From NCBI GenBank assembly GCA_036752825.1, contig DAIORV010000022.1, forward strand, positions 1-24,991: DNA of 24,991 bases. The letters are read 5' to 3'. The notes beneath the pieces are model-generated. The model searched no databases. It was not told where the DNA came from and worked only from the letters and a program-made list of their open reading frames with translations. The position numbers and the translations under genes were made by a program. The stretch is from UBA5177 sp002413265 (GTDB lineage Bacteria; Chloroflexota; UBA5177). Shown here piece by piece: positions 1 through 7,300 of this stretch. Each line of letters opens with the position of its first letter. Positions within the stretch are counted from its first letter, which is position 1.

Positions 1-960
1 CTGATCCTCTTCCTGCAGGATCGGCTGGATGAAGGGAACGTCCATCCCGGCCTCGCGGAAGTCGAGAACTTTTTGCGCTACCTCCTCTTGCGTGCCGCAG
101 GCGAGAAAGGCGTCCAAAAGCTCGTCAGGGACGAGCTCGCCCGCACGCGTATAGTGCTCGGCCCGCCAGGCGGTGCTGATCTCGTCTCGCAGCTCGGGTG
201 GAAAGCCGGCGCGCTGGAGGGACGTGTCGCTCAAGACACTCATCATGTAGATGACAAATGGCTCGCGCTTGGCTCGATTGAGAGCGTCCCGCCGTGTGTC
301 GCCGACGAGCGCCAAAATGTAGCCGGAAAACTCAATCGAGTCCGCGGGGCGGCCGTGTTCGGCGGCCACTCGCAGGATGCGTCGGCGCATCATTTTGAAC
401 GCGGGGACGGATTCCGCGGGCCGGGCCAGATATCCGTCGGCCTTCTCTCCACAGAGATCGAGGAAACGCCCCTGATAGCCGGCGATGTAGATGGGCACGC
501 GGTGCGGCGGCTGGAACATGGGCTGGAGAGGGGGGACGTTCGGGTTTAGTACGAGCCTCTCGCCCGCCCACAGGGTTCGCAGCATATCGATGGTTTCGGA
601 GACCTTCGCCACCGTGTCGTCGAATTGAATGTTCATCTGCGCGAGACGCAGAGGAAGCCCGCTGCCAAGCGCCAGCGCAATCCGCCCGGGCGCCAGGTCA
701 TCGAGGGAGGCGATGGTCATGGCGAGCACGACGGGGTGCCTCGTATTCGGATTGAGTGCACCGGCGCCTACCCGAATGGCTCTGGTCGCCTCGGCCATGG
801 TCGCCAGGTACGTTATGGGATCACGCTCAAAGTAGCTGTCGTGCACCCAGACCGACTCGAAGCCCTGTCTTTCGGCGTCGACGGCGTAGGCGGCTTGCTC
901 CCTCACGTCGCCCCGCGAGGCAAGACCGAGGCCGATCCGTCTGGTGAGAGTGCCTTCCAT
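1..960 (-). CDS. Luciferase-like (LLM class) flavin/F420-dependent oxidoreductase, C-terminus cut by window edge
   Basis: An open frame of 320 codons runs leftward from ATG at 960 and leaves the window without a stop, so the C-terminus is missing. The translation begins MEGTLTRRIGLGLASRGD and contains AAYAVDAERQGFESVWVHDS, IRVGAGALNPNTRHPVVLA, ASLDDLAPGRIALALGSG and VPIYIAGYQG. These are the usual landmarks of the bacterial luciferase/methylene-tetrahydromethanopterin reductase TIM-barrel family. Such enzymes use FMNH2 or reduced F420 in the cytoplasm; substrate and cofactor cannot be read from sequence. AAGGAG lies about 10 nt upstream of this ATG. An in-frame ATG at 984 would add eight residues (MSRRRRVS) but would place the Shine-Dalgarno inside the gene, so 960 is preferred. 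It is divergent from the GAF gene. Confidence 0.88.
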   Translation of the reverse strand, partial: MEGTLTRRIGLGLASRGDVREQAAYAVDAERQGFESVWVHDSYFERDPITYLATMAEATRAIRVGAGALNPNTRHPVVLAMTIASLDDLAPGRIALALGSGLPLRLAQMNIQFDDTVAKVSETIDMLRTLWAGERLVLNPNVPPLQPMFQPPHRVPIYIAGYQGRFLDLCGEKADGYLARPAESVPAFKMMRRRILRVAAEHGRPADSIEFSGYILALVGDTRRDALNRAKREPFVIYMMSVLSDTSLQRAGFPPELRDEISTAWRAEHYTRAGELVPDELLDAFLACGTQEEVAQKVLDFREAGMDVPFIQPILQEEDQ

Positions 961-1028
961 TGAGACCCGTCTCCTTCGAGACATTGTAGGAGAGCCAATT
1001 GAAAGTCCGTGCCCTCAGGGGGCGGCAG

Positions 1029-1034
1029 TATAGT
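1029..1034 (+). promoter_or_regulatory. Candidate -10 box (TATAGT) for a leaderless GAF transcript
   Basis: TATAGT ends 7 nt before the ATG at 1042, where transcription would start on or next to the A of the start codon. No strong Shine-Dalgarno precedes this ATG and no good -35 sits at 17 nt. Two other genes here (starts 17365 and 10397) have TATACT in nearly the same position. This is an inference from spacing only. Confidence 0.35.
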
Positions 1035-1041
1035 TGAAGCT

Positions 1042-1614
1042 ATGCAGCCCGAGCAGTCGCTGGGAAAGTACTTCGACGCGCTTTACCAGATCGTCATGCG
1101 CATAAGCGGCAGTCTCGAGCTGGATGAGGTGCTGGGCTACCTCACCGAGGAGACGGCCAAGGCGGTTGACGTAAGGGCGTCGTCTGTCAGACTCCTGGAC
1201 GCGAGCGGTACGCTCCTGGAAATGAAGGCGGTCCACGGCCTGAGCGACAGCTACCTCAACAAGGGTCCAGTTCAGGTAGAGCGCAGCCACGTCGACCAAC
1301 AGATTCTTTCGGGTCAGGCGACACAGCTGGTCGATGTCACTAGCGACACCAGCTTTCAGTATCCGGAAGAGGCAAGGCGCGAGGGTATCGTCTCGCTGGC
1401 CAGCGTACCCCTGATCGCGCATGCCAAGCCCATAGGAGTGCTTCGCGTGTACAGCGGCGAGCGCCGGACTTTTGCCGATGCGGATATGCGGTTTTTGGTG
1501 GCCGTGGCCGACCTCGCCGCCCTCTGTATCGAAAATGCCCGCCTGTATGAGGGCGCGAAACAAAGTTATGAGGACACCATGAACGTGCTCTGGGGGAAAG
1601 AGCCAAAGGAATGA
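1042..1614 (+). CDS. Stand-alone GAF-domain sensor protein
   Basis: The protein has 190 residues. An N-terminal helix (LGKYFDALYQIVMRISGSLE) leads into a GAF fold spanning most of the protein: LDEVLGYLTEETAKAVDV, ASSVRLLDASGTLLEMKAVHG, VSLASVPLIAHAKPIGVLRV and the closing helix LVAVADLAALCIENARLYE. GAF domains bind small ligands or act in signalling complexes. No kinase, cyclase or GGDEF output domain is attached, so it probably acts through a partner. A GTG at 1009 would extend it by 11 residues of low-complexity sequence; ATG 1042 is preferred because it is preceded by GAAG and a -10-like box. The stop overlaps the next gene's start as ATGA (1611-1614), implying translational coupling to the M20 peptidase. 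Confidence 0.85.
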   Translation: MQPEQSLGKYFDALYQIVMRISGSLELDEVLGYLTEETAKAVDVRASSVRLLDASGTLLEMKAVHGLSDSYLNKGPVQVERSHVDQQILSGQATQLVDVTSDTSFQYPEEARREGIVSLASVPLIAHAKPIGVLRVYSGERRTFADADMRFLVAVADLAALCIENARLYEGAKQSYEDTMNVLWGKEPKE

Positions 1615-2987
1615 CGGATGGCGCCGATCGTGCGTTGGCGTACGCGCGCGATCACCGTGACTCGTTTCTTCGCCATCTCGAGGAGCTTCTTCGTGTCCCA
1701 AGCGTAAGTGCGCTGCCGGAGCACGCCGGCGATATGCGGCGAGCAGCAGCTCTGGTGCGCGATCGCCTGGAGACCATGGGGGTGAGCGCCAAGCTAATCG
1801 AGGGCGACGGGCATCCAATCGTGTACGGAGAATGGCTCGAAGCGGAGGGCGCACCGACGGTGCTTCTGTACGGGCACTACGACGTGCAGCCGCCCGACCC
1901 ACTCGAGCTCTGGACCTCGCCCCCGTTTGAGCCCGACATCCGGAACGGAAATATCTGCGCGCGCGGGGCAGCAGACGACAAGGGCCAGGTGCTGACCATG
2001 CTGAACGCGGCAGAGAGCTATCTCCGCGGGCAAGGCCGGCTGCCCGTCAATCTGAAGTTCCTAATCGAGGGCGAAGAGGAGGTTGGAGGGCGTGTCGTCG
2101 AGGGCTTCGTGAGCAGTCACCCCGAATCCCTCACGGCTGATTTCACGCAGGTCGCAGACAGTCACATGTTCGCTCCAGGGCTTCCAACCCTGGAGACCGG
2201 ACTTCGGGGCAACTTGTTCACGGAGGTGTACGCTCGCGGCGCTTCACACGATCTCCATTCGGGCCTTTATGGAGGTGTCGCTCCCAATCCTCTCAACGCC
2301 CTCGCTCACCTGATCGCAGGACTGAAGGACCGCGACGGCCGTATCCAGATCCCAGGCTTCTATGACGATGTGCGTATGCCGTCCGACGAAGTTCTGCGCT
2401 CGTGGCGTCAGCTGCCGTTCGATGAGGAGAGCTTCCTTCGTGACGAAGTGGGAGCCACGCAGCTGACGGGTGAGCCGGCATATACCGTTCTCGAGCGCAT
2501 ATGGGCACGTCCGACTCTGGACGTACACGGTATCCCGGGAGGTTTCACGGGTCACGGAGCGAAAACCGTGATCCCGGCAGAGGCCAGCGCCAAAATTAGC
2601 ATGAGGTTGGTGCCGGATCAAGATCCTGGCAGGATTCTGGAGCTTTTCCGTGCGCGCGTCATGGAGCTTGCATCCCCCGGGATCCGGCTCGAAGTGAAGG
2701 TTCTCGGGTCCGGAAAGCCGGTCGAGGTCCCCAGCGACACGCGGTGGATCCGAACCGCCCAAAATGCCCTCAGGGAAACCTTCGGGCGTGACACGTTGCT
2801 CGCTCGGTCCGGAGGCTCGATCCCCATAGTCGGGCTTTTTGCAGAGCACTTGGCCCTCGACACCGTGCTCATGGGCTGGGGATTGCCGGACGACAACCTG
2901 CATTCGCCCAACGAAAAGTTCTCTCTGGAAAACTTTCAGAAAGGTACGGAAGCGACCATCCGCTTCTGGGATTTGCTCGCCGCCTAG
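1611..2987 (+). CDS. M20 family metallopeptidase (dipeptidase / CPG2-ArgE-DapE type)
   Basis: This 458-residue cytoplasmic metallohydrolase has the full M20 motif set. LLYGHYDVQP carries metal-binding His89 and the supporting Asp91, ARGAADDKGQ carries the bridging Asp, and EGEEEVGG (about 153-160) carries the catalytic and metal Glu residues. SHDLHSGLYGG lies in the dimerisation/lid domain, and NLHSPNEKF near the C-terminus carries the last metal His. The length and GGSIPIVGLF segment fit the CNDP-like dipeptidase branch, which cleaves dipeptides or acylated amino acids with two Zn or Mn ions. The exact substrate is not inferable. The start ATG overlaps the GAF stop (ATGA) with AAAGGA directly before it, so ribosomes probably pass from one gene to the next. 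Confidence 0.92.
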   Translation: MTDGADRALAYARDHRDSFLRHLEELLRVPSVSALPEHAGDMRRAAALVRDRLETMGVSAKLIEGDGHPIVYGEWLEAEGAPTVLLYGHYDVQPPDPLELWTSPPFEPDIRNGNICARGAADDKGQVLTMLNAAESYLRGQGRLPVNLKFLIEGEEEVGGRVVEGFVSSHPESLTADFTQVADSHMFAPGLPTLETGLRGNLFTEVYARGASHDLHSGLYGGVAPNPLNALAHLIAGLKDRDGRIQIPGFYDDVRMPSDEVLRSWRQLPFDEESFLRDEVGATQLTGEPAYTVLERIWARPTLDVHGIPGGFTGHGAKTVIPAEASAKISMRLVPDQDPGRILELFRARVMELASPGIRLEVKVLGSGKPVEVPSDTRWIRTAQNALRETFGRDTLLARSGGSIPIVGLFAEHLALDTVLMGWGLPDDNLHSPNEKFSLENFQKGTEATIRFWDLLAA

Positions 2988-3134
2988 TGGAGTGTCTCCT
3001 CATTGACCGGACACTTGTTTGACGGCGACGCGGCGTCGTTCATCCTTCATGACTGTCTCCTTTTCTTGTTTCCACGCCCGATCCGTCAACTCATCCCGAC
3101 CCAACCACAACCAAAAGGCCGCTGGTCGACCGGC

Positions 3135-3703
3135 TCACCGGCGGACGCGGTGGCGGATGTGTGTGGCCTCCGGTGTGTCGAACACCCGGACGATCTCCAG
3201 CTCGACGCGCGACGGCAACACCTCGAACAGCCGACGTCCACCACCAAACAGCACGGGAATCTGATGGATCTGCAGCTCATCCAGCGCACCCGCCTCGAGC
3301 GCCCGTTGCGCCATGTACGCGCCATGCACCATCACGTTCCGGTCCCCGGCGGCGGCCTTCGCCTGTGCCATCGCGCTCTCGATCCCATCGGTCACGTACG
3401 TCACCAACGCATAGTTGGTGACGTACGGGCCGGGCGGCCGGTGACTGGGCACGAAGATCGGGACACCGTGGTGATCACCGCCTAGTGTTCGACCTGCTCC
3501 ACGGTCCGCCGACCCGCCAGCACCGCACCGGTCGCCTTTATCTCGTCGAGGAACTCCCCGGCCAGCCCAGACAGCCGAGAGAAGTCGCCGTACCACTCGT
3601 CCAGCCGCATGAAGCCGTCGCCGCCGGGGTTGCCCGGTTCGTCGTTCGGACCCGCGATGTACCCGTCGAGGGACGTCGACATGTAGAGCACTGATGCAGA
3701 CAT
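3135..3703 (-). pseudogene. RibD C-terminal / dihydrofolate-reductase-like protein, frameshifted
   Basis: ATG at 3703 has an excellent AGGAGG four bases upstream and opens MSASVLYMSTSLDGYIAGP, the hallmark N-terminus of RibD_C-type DHFR-like reductases. The frame stops at the TAG near 3482, straight after AGRRTVEQVEH. The family continues in the -1-shifted frame with GGDHHGVPIFVPSHRPPGP, TDGIESAMAQAKAAAGDRNV and QIHQIPVLFGGGRRLFEVL, ending at 3135. The break is local: CACTAGGCGGT reads as HWGGD if one base is restored and the A read as G. The combined product would be about 189 residues, normal for the family. It may be a recent pseudogene or an assembly error. Such proteins are NADPH-dependent reductases of pterin- or pyrimidine-like substrates; no specific role is assignable. 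Confidence 0.8.
3395..3427. repeat. Perfect 14-bp inverted repeat with 5-nt loop
   Basis: CGTACGTCACCAAC (3395-3408) and its exact complement GTTGGTGACGTACG (3414-3427) flank the loop GCATA. The repeat lies inside the C-terminal half of the broken RibD-like gene and encodes the YVTNYALVTYVT stretch on the minus strand. No T-tract follows, so it is not a typical intrinsic terminator. Confidence 0.8.
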
Positions 3704-4054
3704 TCGTCCTCCTGCGGTCTCGATCCAAACCGGTTTCAGCTTGCTGTAAACCCGGCATGGCGCGCATTTCTCATAGGCCGGCCGGACCCAAACTCTGAGC
3801 CAAAGCATCAGCAGATATGGATGGCTCGCGGTCACCCGTCGGGGCCCCGGGTTGGACCAACTCGCCTGGGCCGCATCAAACCGGAAACCGCAGCTCGATC
3901 ATTTATAACAAGACACTTCCGGCTCAAATATTGACAATATTGCGCAAAGCTGCGTAAACTCTAGGCGTAACACATTGGTAGCGGCTGGCGTTTTCGATTG
4001 CAATGAGTGGTCTTCCAGCTCTGTCAAGAAGTGACACACAGAGAGATGGAAGAC
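3704..4054. other. Intergenic region between divergent genes
   Basis: About 350 nt without a convincing gene separate the RibD-like gene (minus) and the zinc-ribbon gene (plus). The right part is locally AT-rich (around 3895-3960) and holds the promoter listed separately. A 10-bp palindrome, AAACCGGTTT, lies at 3727-3736, about 24 nt upstream of the RibD-like start. It could be a small operator but nothing else supports that. I see no tRNA or other RNA gene here. Confidence 0.6.
3931..3960 (+). promoter_or_regulatory. Sigma-70-type promoter for the zinc-ribbon gene
   Basis: A perfect -35 TTGACA (3931-3936) is followed after 18 nt by TAAACT (3955-3960, four of six consensus matches) in an AT-rich patch unlike the surrounding GC-rich DNA. 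Transcription would start near 3967 and leave a leader of about 88 nt before the ATG at 4055. Confidence 0.6.
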
Positions 4055-4375
4055 ATGGCCTACACAGAGCGACAGCTTACCTGCACGCAGTGCGGAAATT
4101 CATTCACGTTCAGCGCGGAGGACCAAGAGTTCCACGCGGGACGCGGATATCAGGATCCCAAGCGCTGCCCCAGCTGCCGCGCAGAGCGACGTAACCAGAG
4201 TGGAGGCGGCTACGGCTCCTCCTCCGATGGCTACTCCCGACCTCAGCGCGAAATGCACAGCGCAACCTGTGCGCGTTGTGGCAAAGAGGCGCTAGTACCG
4301 TTCGTACCGCGTGGCGACAAGCCCGTGTACTGTTCGGACTGCTATCAGCCGACGCCCCGCACCAGCAGCTGGTAA
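4055..4375 (+). CDS. Small double zinc-ribbon protein (C-x2-C-x17-C-x2-C type)
   Basis: The product has 106 residues. The N-terminal ribbon is CTQCGNSFTFSAEDQEF...CPSCRAERR, two CxxC pairs 24 residues apart with the FTFSAEDQEFHA signature of the zf_Tbcl-type probable zinc-binding domain. A Gly/Ser-rich linker follows. The second ribbon, CARC...CSDCY, has exactly 17 residues between the CxxC pairs and matches the small CxxC-x17-CxxC family. Each half should bind one Zn ion; molecular function is unknown, with nucleic-acid binding the usual guess. Starts at 4007 and 4046 are also in frame; 4055 is chosen because family members usually begin MAYxDxxLxC. It is monocistronic, with its own promoter upstream and a strong terminator downstream. 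Confidence 0.82.
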   Translation: MAYTERQLTCTQCGNSFTFSAEDQEFHAGRGYQDPKRCPSCRAERRNQSGGGYGSSSDGYSRPQREMHSATCARCGKEALVPFVPRGDKPVYCSDCYQPTPRTSSW

Positions 4376-4421
4376 GACTCGACGCCGTCCTAACGGACGG
4401 CGCGTAAGCTCAGCAAACAAG

Positions 4422-4452
4422 AAGCGGCCCACATTTTGTGGGCCGCTTTTTT
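4422..4452 (+). terminator. Rho-independent terminator
   Basis: GCGGCCCACA (4424-4433) pairs perfectly with TGTGGGCCGC (4437-4446) over a TTT loop. Flanking AA/TT extends the stem and a run of six Ts (4447-4452) follows. A second 8-bp hairpin (4383-4402, loop TAAC) lies just after the zinc-ribbon stop codon but has no T-tract. The terminator closes the zinc-ribbon transcript before the kinase promoter. Confidence 0.92.
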
Positions 4453-4467
4453 GCATGTGCAGGCGGA

Positions 4468-4496
4468 TTGACGCCTCCCCGAAGGCCTCGTATGCT
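4468..4496 (+). promoter_or_regulatory. Sigma-70-type promoter for the kinase gene
   Basis: TTGACG (4468-4473), a 17-nt spacer and TATGCT (4491-4496) lie directly after the terminator. Transcription would start near 4503, leaving about 19 nt of leader with GGAGG (4507-4511) before ATG 4522. An in-frame ATG at 4492 lies inside the -10 box and cannot be translated from this promoter, which settles the start. Confidence 0.7.
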
Positions 4497-4521
4497 ACAT
4501 GCATTCGGAGGCGGCGGCGGA

Positions 4522-5478
4522 ATGCGGAATCTTGACGGCCAGACCATTGGCTCCTACCTGGTCATCGAGCAGACGGCGGTGGGTGGCATGGCCATCATCT
4601 ACAAAGCCTACGACGCCGCCCTCGATCGGTACGTAGCGCTCAAAGTCCTGCCCGAGTACTTGAGTCACGAGCCCGAGTTTTCGGCTCGGTTCCGCGCCGA
4701 GGCTCGAAACATCGCTCGACTTCGACACCCAAACATCCTGCCTATATATGGCTATGGCGAGGAAAACGGGCTCAGCTACTTCGTCATGGACCTGGTCGAA
4801 GGCGGCACTCTCAAAAACTTGATGGGCGAAGCAATGAAGGTGGAGCAGGCGGTTACGTTGGTGAGTCAGGTCGCCGACGCGTTGCAGTACGCCCACGCGC
4901 AAGGCGTGGTGCATCGCGATGTGAAGCCCGCCAACGTTCTCATGGCCAGGCCCGATTGGGTGCAGCTGTCAGACTTCGGCATTGCTCGCGTGCTCGAGCA
5001 GAACACCAACTTGACCCACAGCGGAAGCGCCTTTTTCGGCACTCCGCACTACATGGCACCGGAGCAGGCCCGCGGCGACCCCGTTAGCCCGCAGACCGAT
5101 CAATATGCGCTCGGCATCGTGTTATACGAGATGCTGACCGGCACCATTCCCTACAGCGCCGACACACCGCAAGCCATCGTCTATCAACACATCTACTCGA
5201 GTCTGCCGCTTCCTCATACCCGCAATCCTCTAGTCACCGATGCCATGGAACGGGTCATCCTCAAAGCGCTGGCCAAGGAGCAGCAGGATCGCTTCTCGGA
5301 CATGGCGGCCTTCGCCCTGGCTGCCAGAGCCGCGGCCGGTGGAACGACAGTCCCGGTAACACCGCCCGCTGCTGTGGTGGATGAAGAAGCCCAGACCGAA
5401 GCTGAGCCGTTTCCCCCCCAAGCAGGCCACCAATGCATTTGTTCCCGTACCGCCGCCCCCCGTCGAGTCCGGCACTGA
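4522..5478 (+). CDS. Bacterial Ser/Thr protein kinase, catalytic part (frame breaks near 5411-5419)
   Basis: An N-terminal Hanks-type kinase domain spans roughly residues 10-270. It shows a glycine loop TAVGGMAIIYKA (first Gly replaced by Ala), ATP Lys41 in VALKVL, Glu60 of helix C, the catalytic loop HRDVKPAN (131-138), DFG (151-153) and the P+1 loop GTPHYMAPEQ. All catalytic residues are present, so it should be active; the RD motif suggests activation by autophosphorylation. After an acidic, proline-rich linker ending EPFPP the frame reads QAGHQCIC and stops, which does not look coding. Deleting one C from the C7 run (5413-5419) joins it to KQATNAFVPVPPPPVES in the next frame, leading to the transmembrane part. 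I regard this and the 5381-7300 frame as one receptor-kinase gene. Confidence 0.9.
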   Translation: MRNLDGQTIGSYLVIEQTAVGGMAIIYKAYDAALDRYVALKVLPEYLSHEPEFSARFRAEARNIARLRHPNILPIYGYGEENGLSYFVMDLVEGGTLKNLMGEAMKVEQAVTLVSQVADALQYAHAQGVVHRDVKPANVLMARPDWVQLSDFGIARVLEQNTNLTHSGSAFFGTPHYMAPEQARGDPVSPQTDQYALGIVLYEMLTGTIPYSADTPQAIVYQHIYSSLPLPHTRNPLVTDAMERVILKALAKEQQDRFSDMAAFALAARAAAGGTTVPVTPPAAVVDEEAQTEAEPFPPQAGHQCICSRTAAPRRVRH

Positions 5479-7300
5479 GCTCTTTGAGAGNNNNNNNNNN
5501 NNNNNNNNNNNNNNNNNNNNNNNNNNNNNNNNNNNNNNNNNNNNNNNNNNNNNNNNNNNNNNNNNNNNNNNNNNNNNNNNNNNNNNNNNNGGCTGGCCCC
5601 GCTGGTGGCCGATAGCCGCAGGAGGTGGCGCGGCAGCGTTGATTGCAGCCGGGGGCATCGCGTTCGCGGCTCTCGGCTCCTCGTCCAGCAGCCCGGTACC
5701 GGTCACGATTGTCGCGCCGGCCGGAGCTTCTCTCGGACAATTTAGCGTTCTGAAGCCCGACGGCGCCGACATGAAGGACGTTTCGGGCGCCGGCACCCGC
5801 AGCAAGATACGGCTGTCTCCGGGCAAGTACAGCCTTTCCTTTTCCGACTCGGCCTTTCGGATGCCGATACCTCTTTCGGTAAGCGGCAGTGCCGCGGAGC
5901 TTCGACTGGGTCAGCTGGGATCCTTCGTTCGGATCCATGCTCCAGGGCACTCCATACCCGCATTTTCGGTGAATGACGAGGCGGGCAAAGACGTGACGGA
6001 TGTTGACACGGCGAGCGCGAAGACCGGCGTGTATCTGCTCGCCGGCAAGTACAGCCTGCAGTTTCAGTACAACTCGCATTACACGGGAGGCGTGCCGCTG
6101 ACGGTTCGGACCGCCGGCACTCAGCTCGTCAATCTGGATCGGTCGATGACCTACTTCAAGATTGTTCCGCCACACGGTCTCCCTTTGAACGGAGTGGAGG
6201 TCGACAACACGCATGACAAGTACTTTGAGAATCTCGGTGAGGACGCGGCAAACCTGTCGGGACTTCAGGCTATCAACGCCGGCCGCTATCACCTCTCGTT
6301 GGGAAGCCCATATCTGGGACCTATTCCTTTCGTTGGCCGAGCCGGCAAAACGACGGTTCTGAAGCTGGCCGACATCTATGGGCATTTGACCGTCACCCCA
6401 CCATCCAGTGTGGCTCCCGCCGACTTCAGCCTCAACGATCCCAAAACAGGCGTGGACAGGTGGGACGTCAAAGGCACGGACGCGCAAAACGGCGTCTTCG
6501 TCCGGCCCGGTCGATACCTCATCAACTTCGACAGCTCGAGTCAATTCGTCATGCCTTTGCCGATAACCCTGTCGAGAGCACGAACCGAAGATATCCGGCC
6601 GGGCCGTGTATTCGGTAGGATCACGGTCGCCGCTTTTCCTGGCTCCCCTTTGCCGGCGTTCAACCTTGTCGACGTCACGTCGAAGAAGACCCTCATCTAC
6701 GGAGTTGACAAGCTACGAGCGGAAGAGGGTCTGTTCGTGGCCCCTGGCCACTATCAGATCGCGCTGGACAGCGGGCCCGGCTACCTGGACTCCGTCACTG
6801 TGAGCGCAGCGGCAGGCAAGCTGGCGCGCGTTTCTCTTGTAGAAGAGCTGGGAGCAATGCAGATCGTGCCCGCTCCCCATGTGCCTCTTAGCCTCTTCGC
6901 AATTGACAACATCAAGGGCCAAACGCTGTACTCCGTCAGTTCCATGGCGCCAGGACACGTGGTGTACCTGAAGGCTGGAACCTATACGCTCGATTTCTCC
7001 GGCAGCTCCAATCGCTTTGTCGGCTTGCCTACGATACGGGTGGCCGTTGGACGCGTCAATCGAGTTCGACTCCTCGGCATTTTTGCAAGCGTGGACGTGC
7101 CCCGCGTGAGCGGCAGCAATACGCTGACCTTCACGTGGCACGACCAGCTGGGCAGTCGAGAGATCGACGCCACTGCTCAGCCACAACGAATGTACGTCGC
7201 TCTCGGCTCCTATTCAGTGGCCGTTAGCGTCAGCGGCCAGGGTCATCTCCAGCAGCTGAACCTGATCGCAGGACGCACGACGCGTCTTCCCACGAAGTAA
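5381..7300 (+). CDS. Transmembrane segment and seven-repeat ectodomain of the receptor kinase
   Basis: The frame spans the N gap. It reads a Pro-rich cytoplasmic linker (VPVPPPPVES), unknown sequence, WPRWWP plus one hydrophobic helix (IAAGGGAAALIAAGGIAFAAL), a Ser-rich tether and about 540 extracytoplasmic residues. The ectodomain has seven repeats of roughly 75-80 residues. Each has a G-x-Y core (PGKYSLSF, AGKYSLQF, AGRYHLSL, PGRYLINF, PGHYQIAL, AGTYTLDF, LGSYSVAV) followed by a beta-rich stretch, recalling PEGA or carboxypeptidase-regulatory-like sandwiches. They are not PASTA repeats. Likely roles are ligand or cell-wall sensing for the kinase. ATG 5381 is probably not a true start, since that segment overlaps the kinase linker in another frame. 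The stop TAA directly abuts the cyclase ATG. Confidence 0.75.
   Translation: MKKPRPKLSRFPPKQATNAFVPVPPPPVESGTELFEXXXXXXXXXXXXXXXXXXXXXXXXXXXXXXXXXXGWPRWWPIAAGGGAAALIAAGGIAFAALGSSSSSPVPVTIVAPAGASLGQFSVLKPDGADMKDVSGAGTRSKIRLSPGKYSLSFSDSAFRMPIPLSVSGSAAELRLGQLGSFVRIHAPGHSIPAFSVNDEAGKDVTDVDTASAKTGVYLLAGKYSLQFQYNSHYTGGVPLTVRTAGTQLVNLDRSMTYFKIVPPHGLPLNGVEVDNTHDKYFENLGEDAANLSGLQAINAGRYHLSLGSPYLGPIPFVGRAGKTTVLKLADIYGHLTVTPPSSVAPADFSLNDPKTGVDRWDVKGTDAQNGVFVRPGRYLINFDSSSQFVMPLPITLSRARTEDIRPGRVFGRITVAAFPGSPLPAFNLVDVTSKKTLIYGVDKLRAEEGLFVAPGHYQIALDSGPGYLDSVTVSAAAGKLARVSLVEELGAMQIVPAPHVPLSLFAIDNIKGQTLYSVSSMAPGHVVYLKAGTYTLDFSGSSNRFVGLPTIRVAVGRVNRVRLLGIFASVDVPRVSGSNTLTFTWHDQLGSREIDATAQPQRMYVALGSYSVAVSVSGQGHLQQLNLIAGRTTRLPTK
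5491..5590. other. Assembly gap (100 N)
   Basis: Exactly 100 undetermined bases, the usual placeholder for a gap of unknown size. It lies in the kinase linker just before the transmembrane helix, so linker length and the apparent frame continuity across it cannot be trusted. Confidence 0.99.

Noticed and set aside
3003..3485. Plus-strand 160-residue open frame opposite the RibD-like gene
   Set aside because: It mirrors the coding strand of the RibD-like gene, lacks a ribosome-binding site and has shadow-like His/Pro/Arg-rich composition.
3727..3736. AAACCGGTTT palindrome as an operator
   Set aside because: It is a single 10-bp palindrome without a second copy or matching promoter, so chance is not excluded.
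4383..4402. 8-bp hairpin after the zinc-ribbon stop as a terminator of its own
   Set aside because: It has no T-tract; the following stem at 4424-4446 with six Ts is the real terminator.
4438..4521. Longer kinase N-terminus starting at GTG 4438 or ATG 4492
   Set aside because: The first lies in the terminator stem and the second in the -10 box of a clear promoter; ATG 4522 has GGAGG upstream and starts the kinase homology.
5381..5490. Independent gene starting at ATG 5381
   Set aside because: Its first codons overlap the kinase linker in another frame and only look coding after the C7 run; a frameshift joining both frames explains the sequence better.
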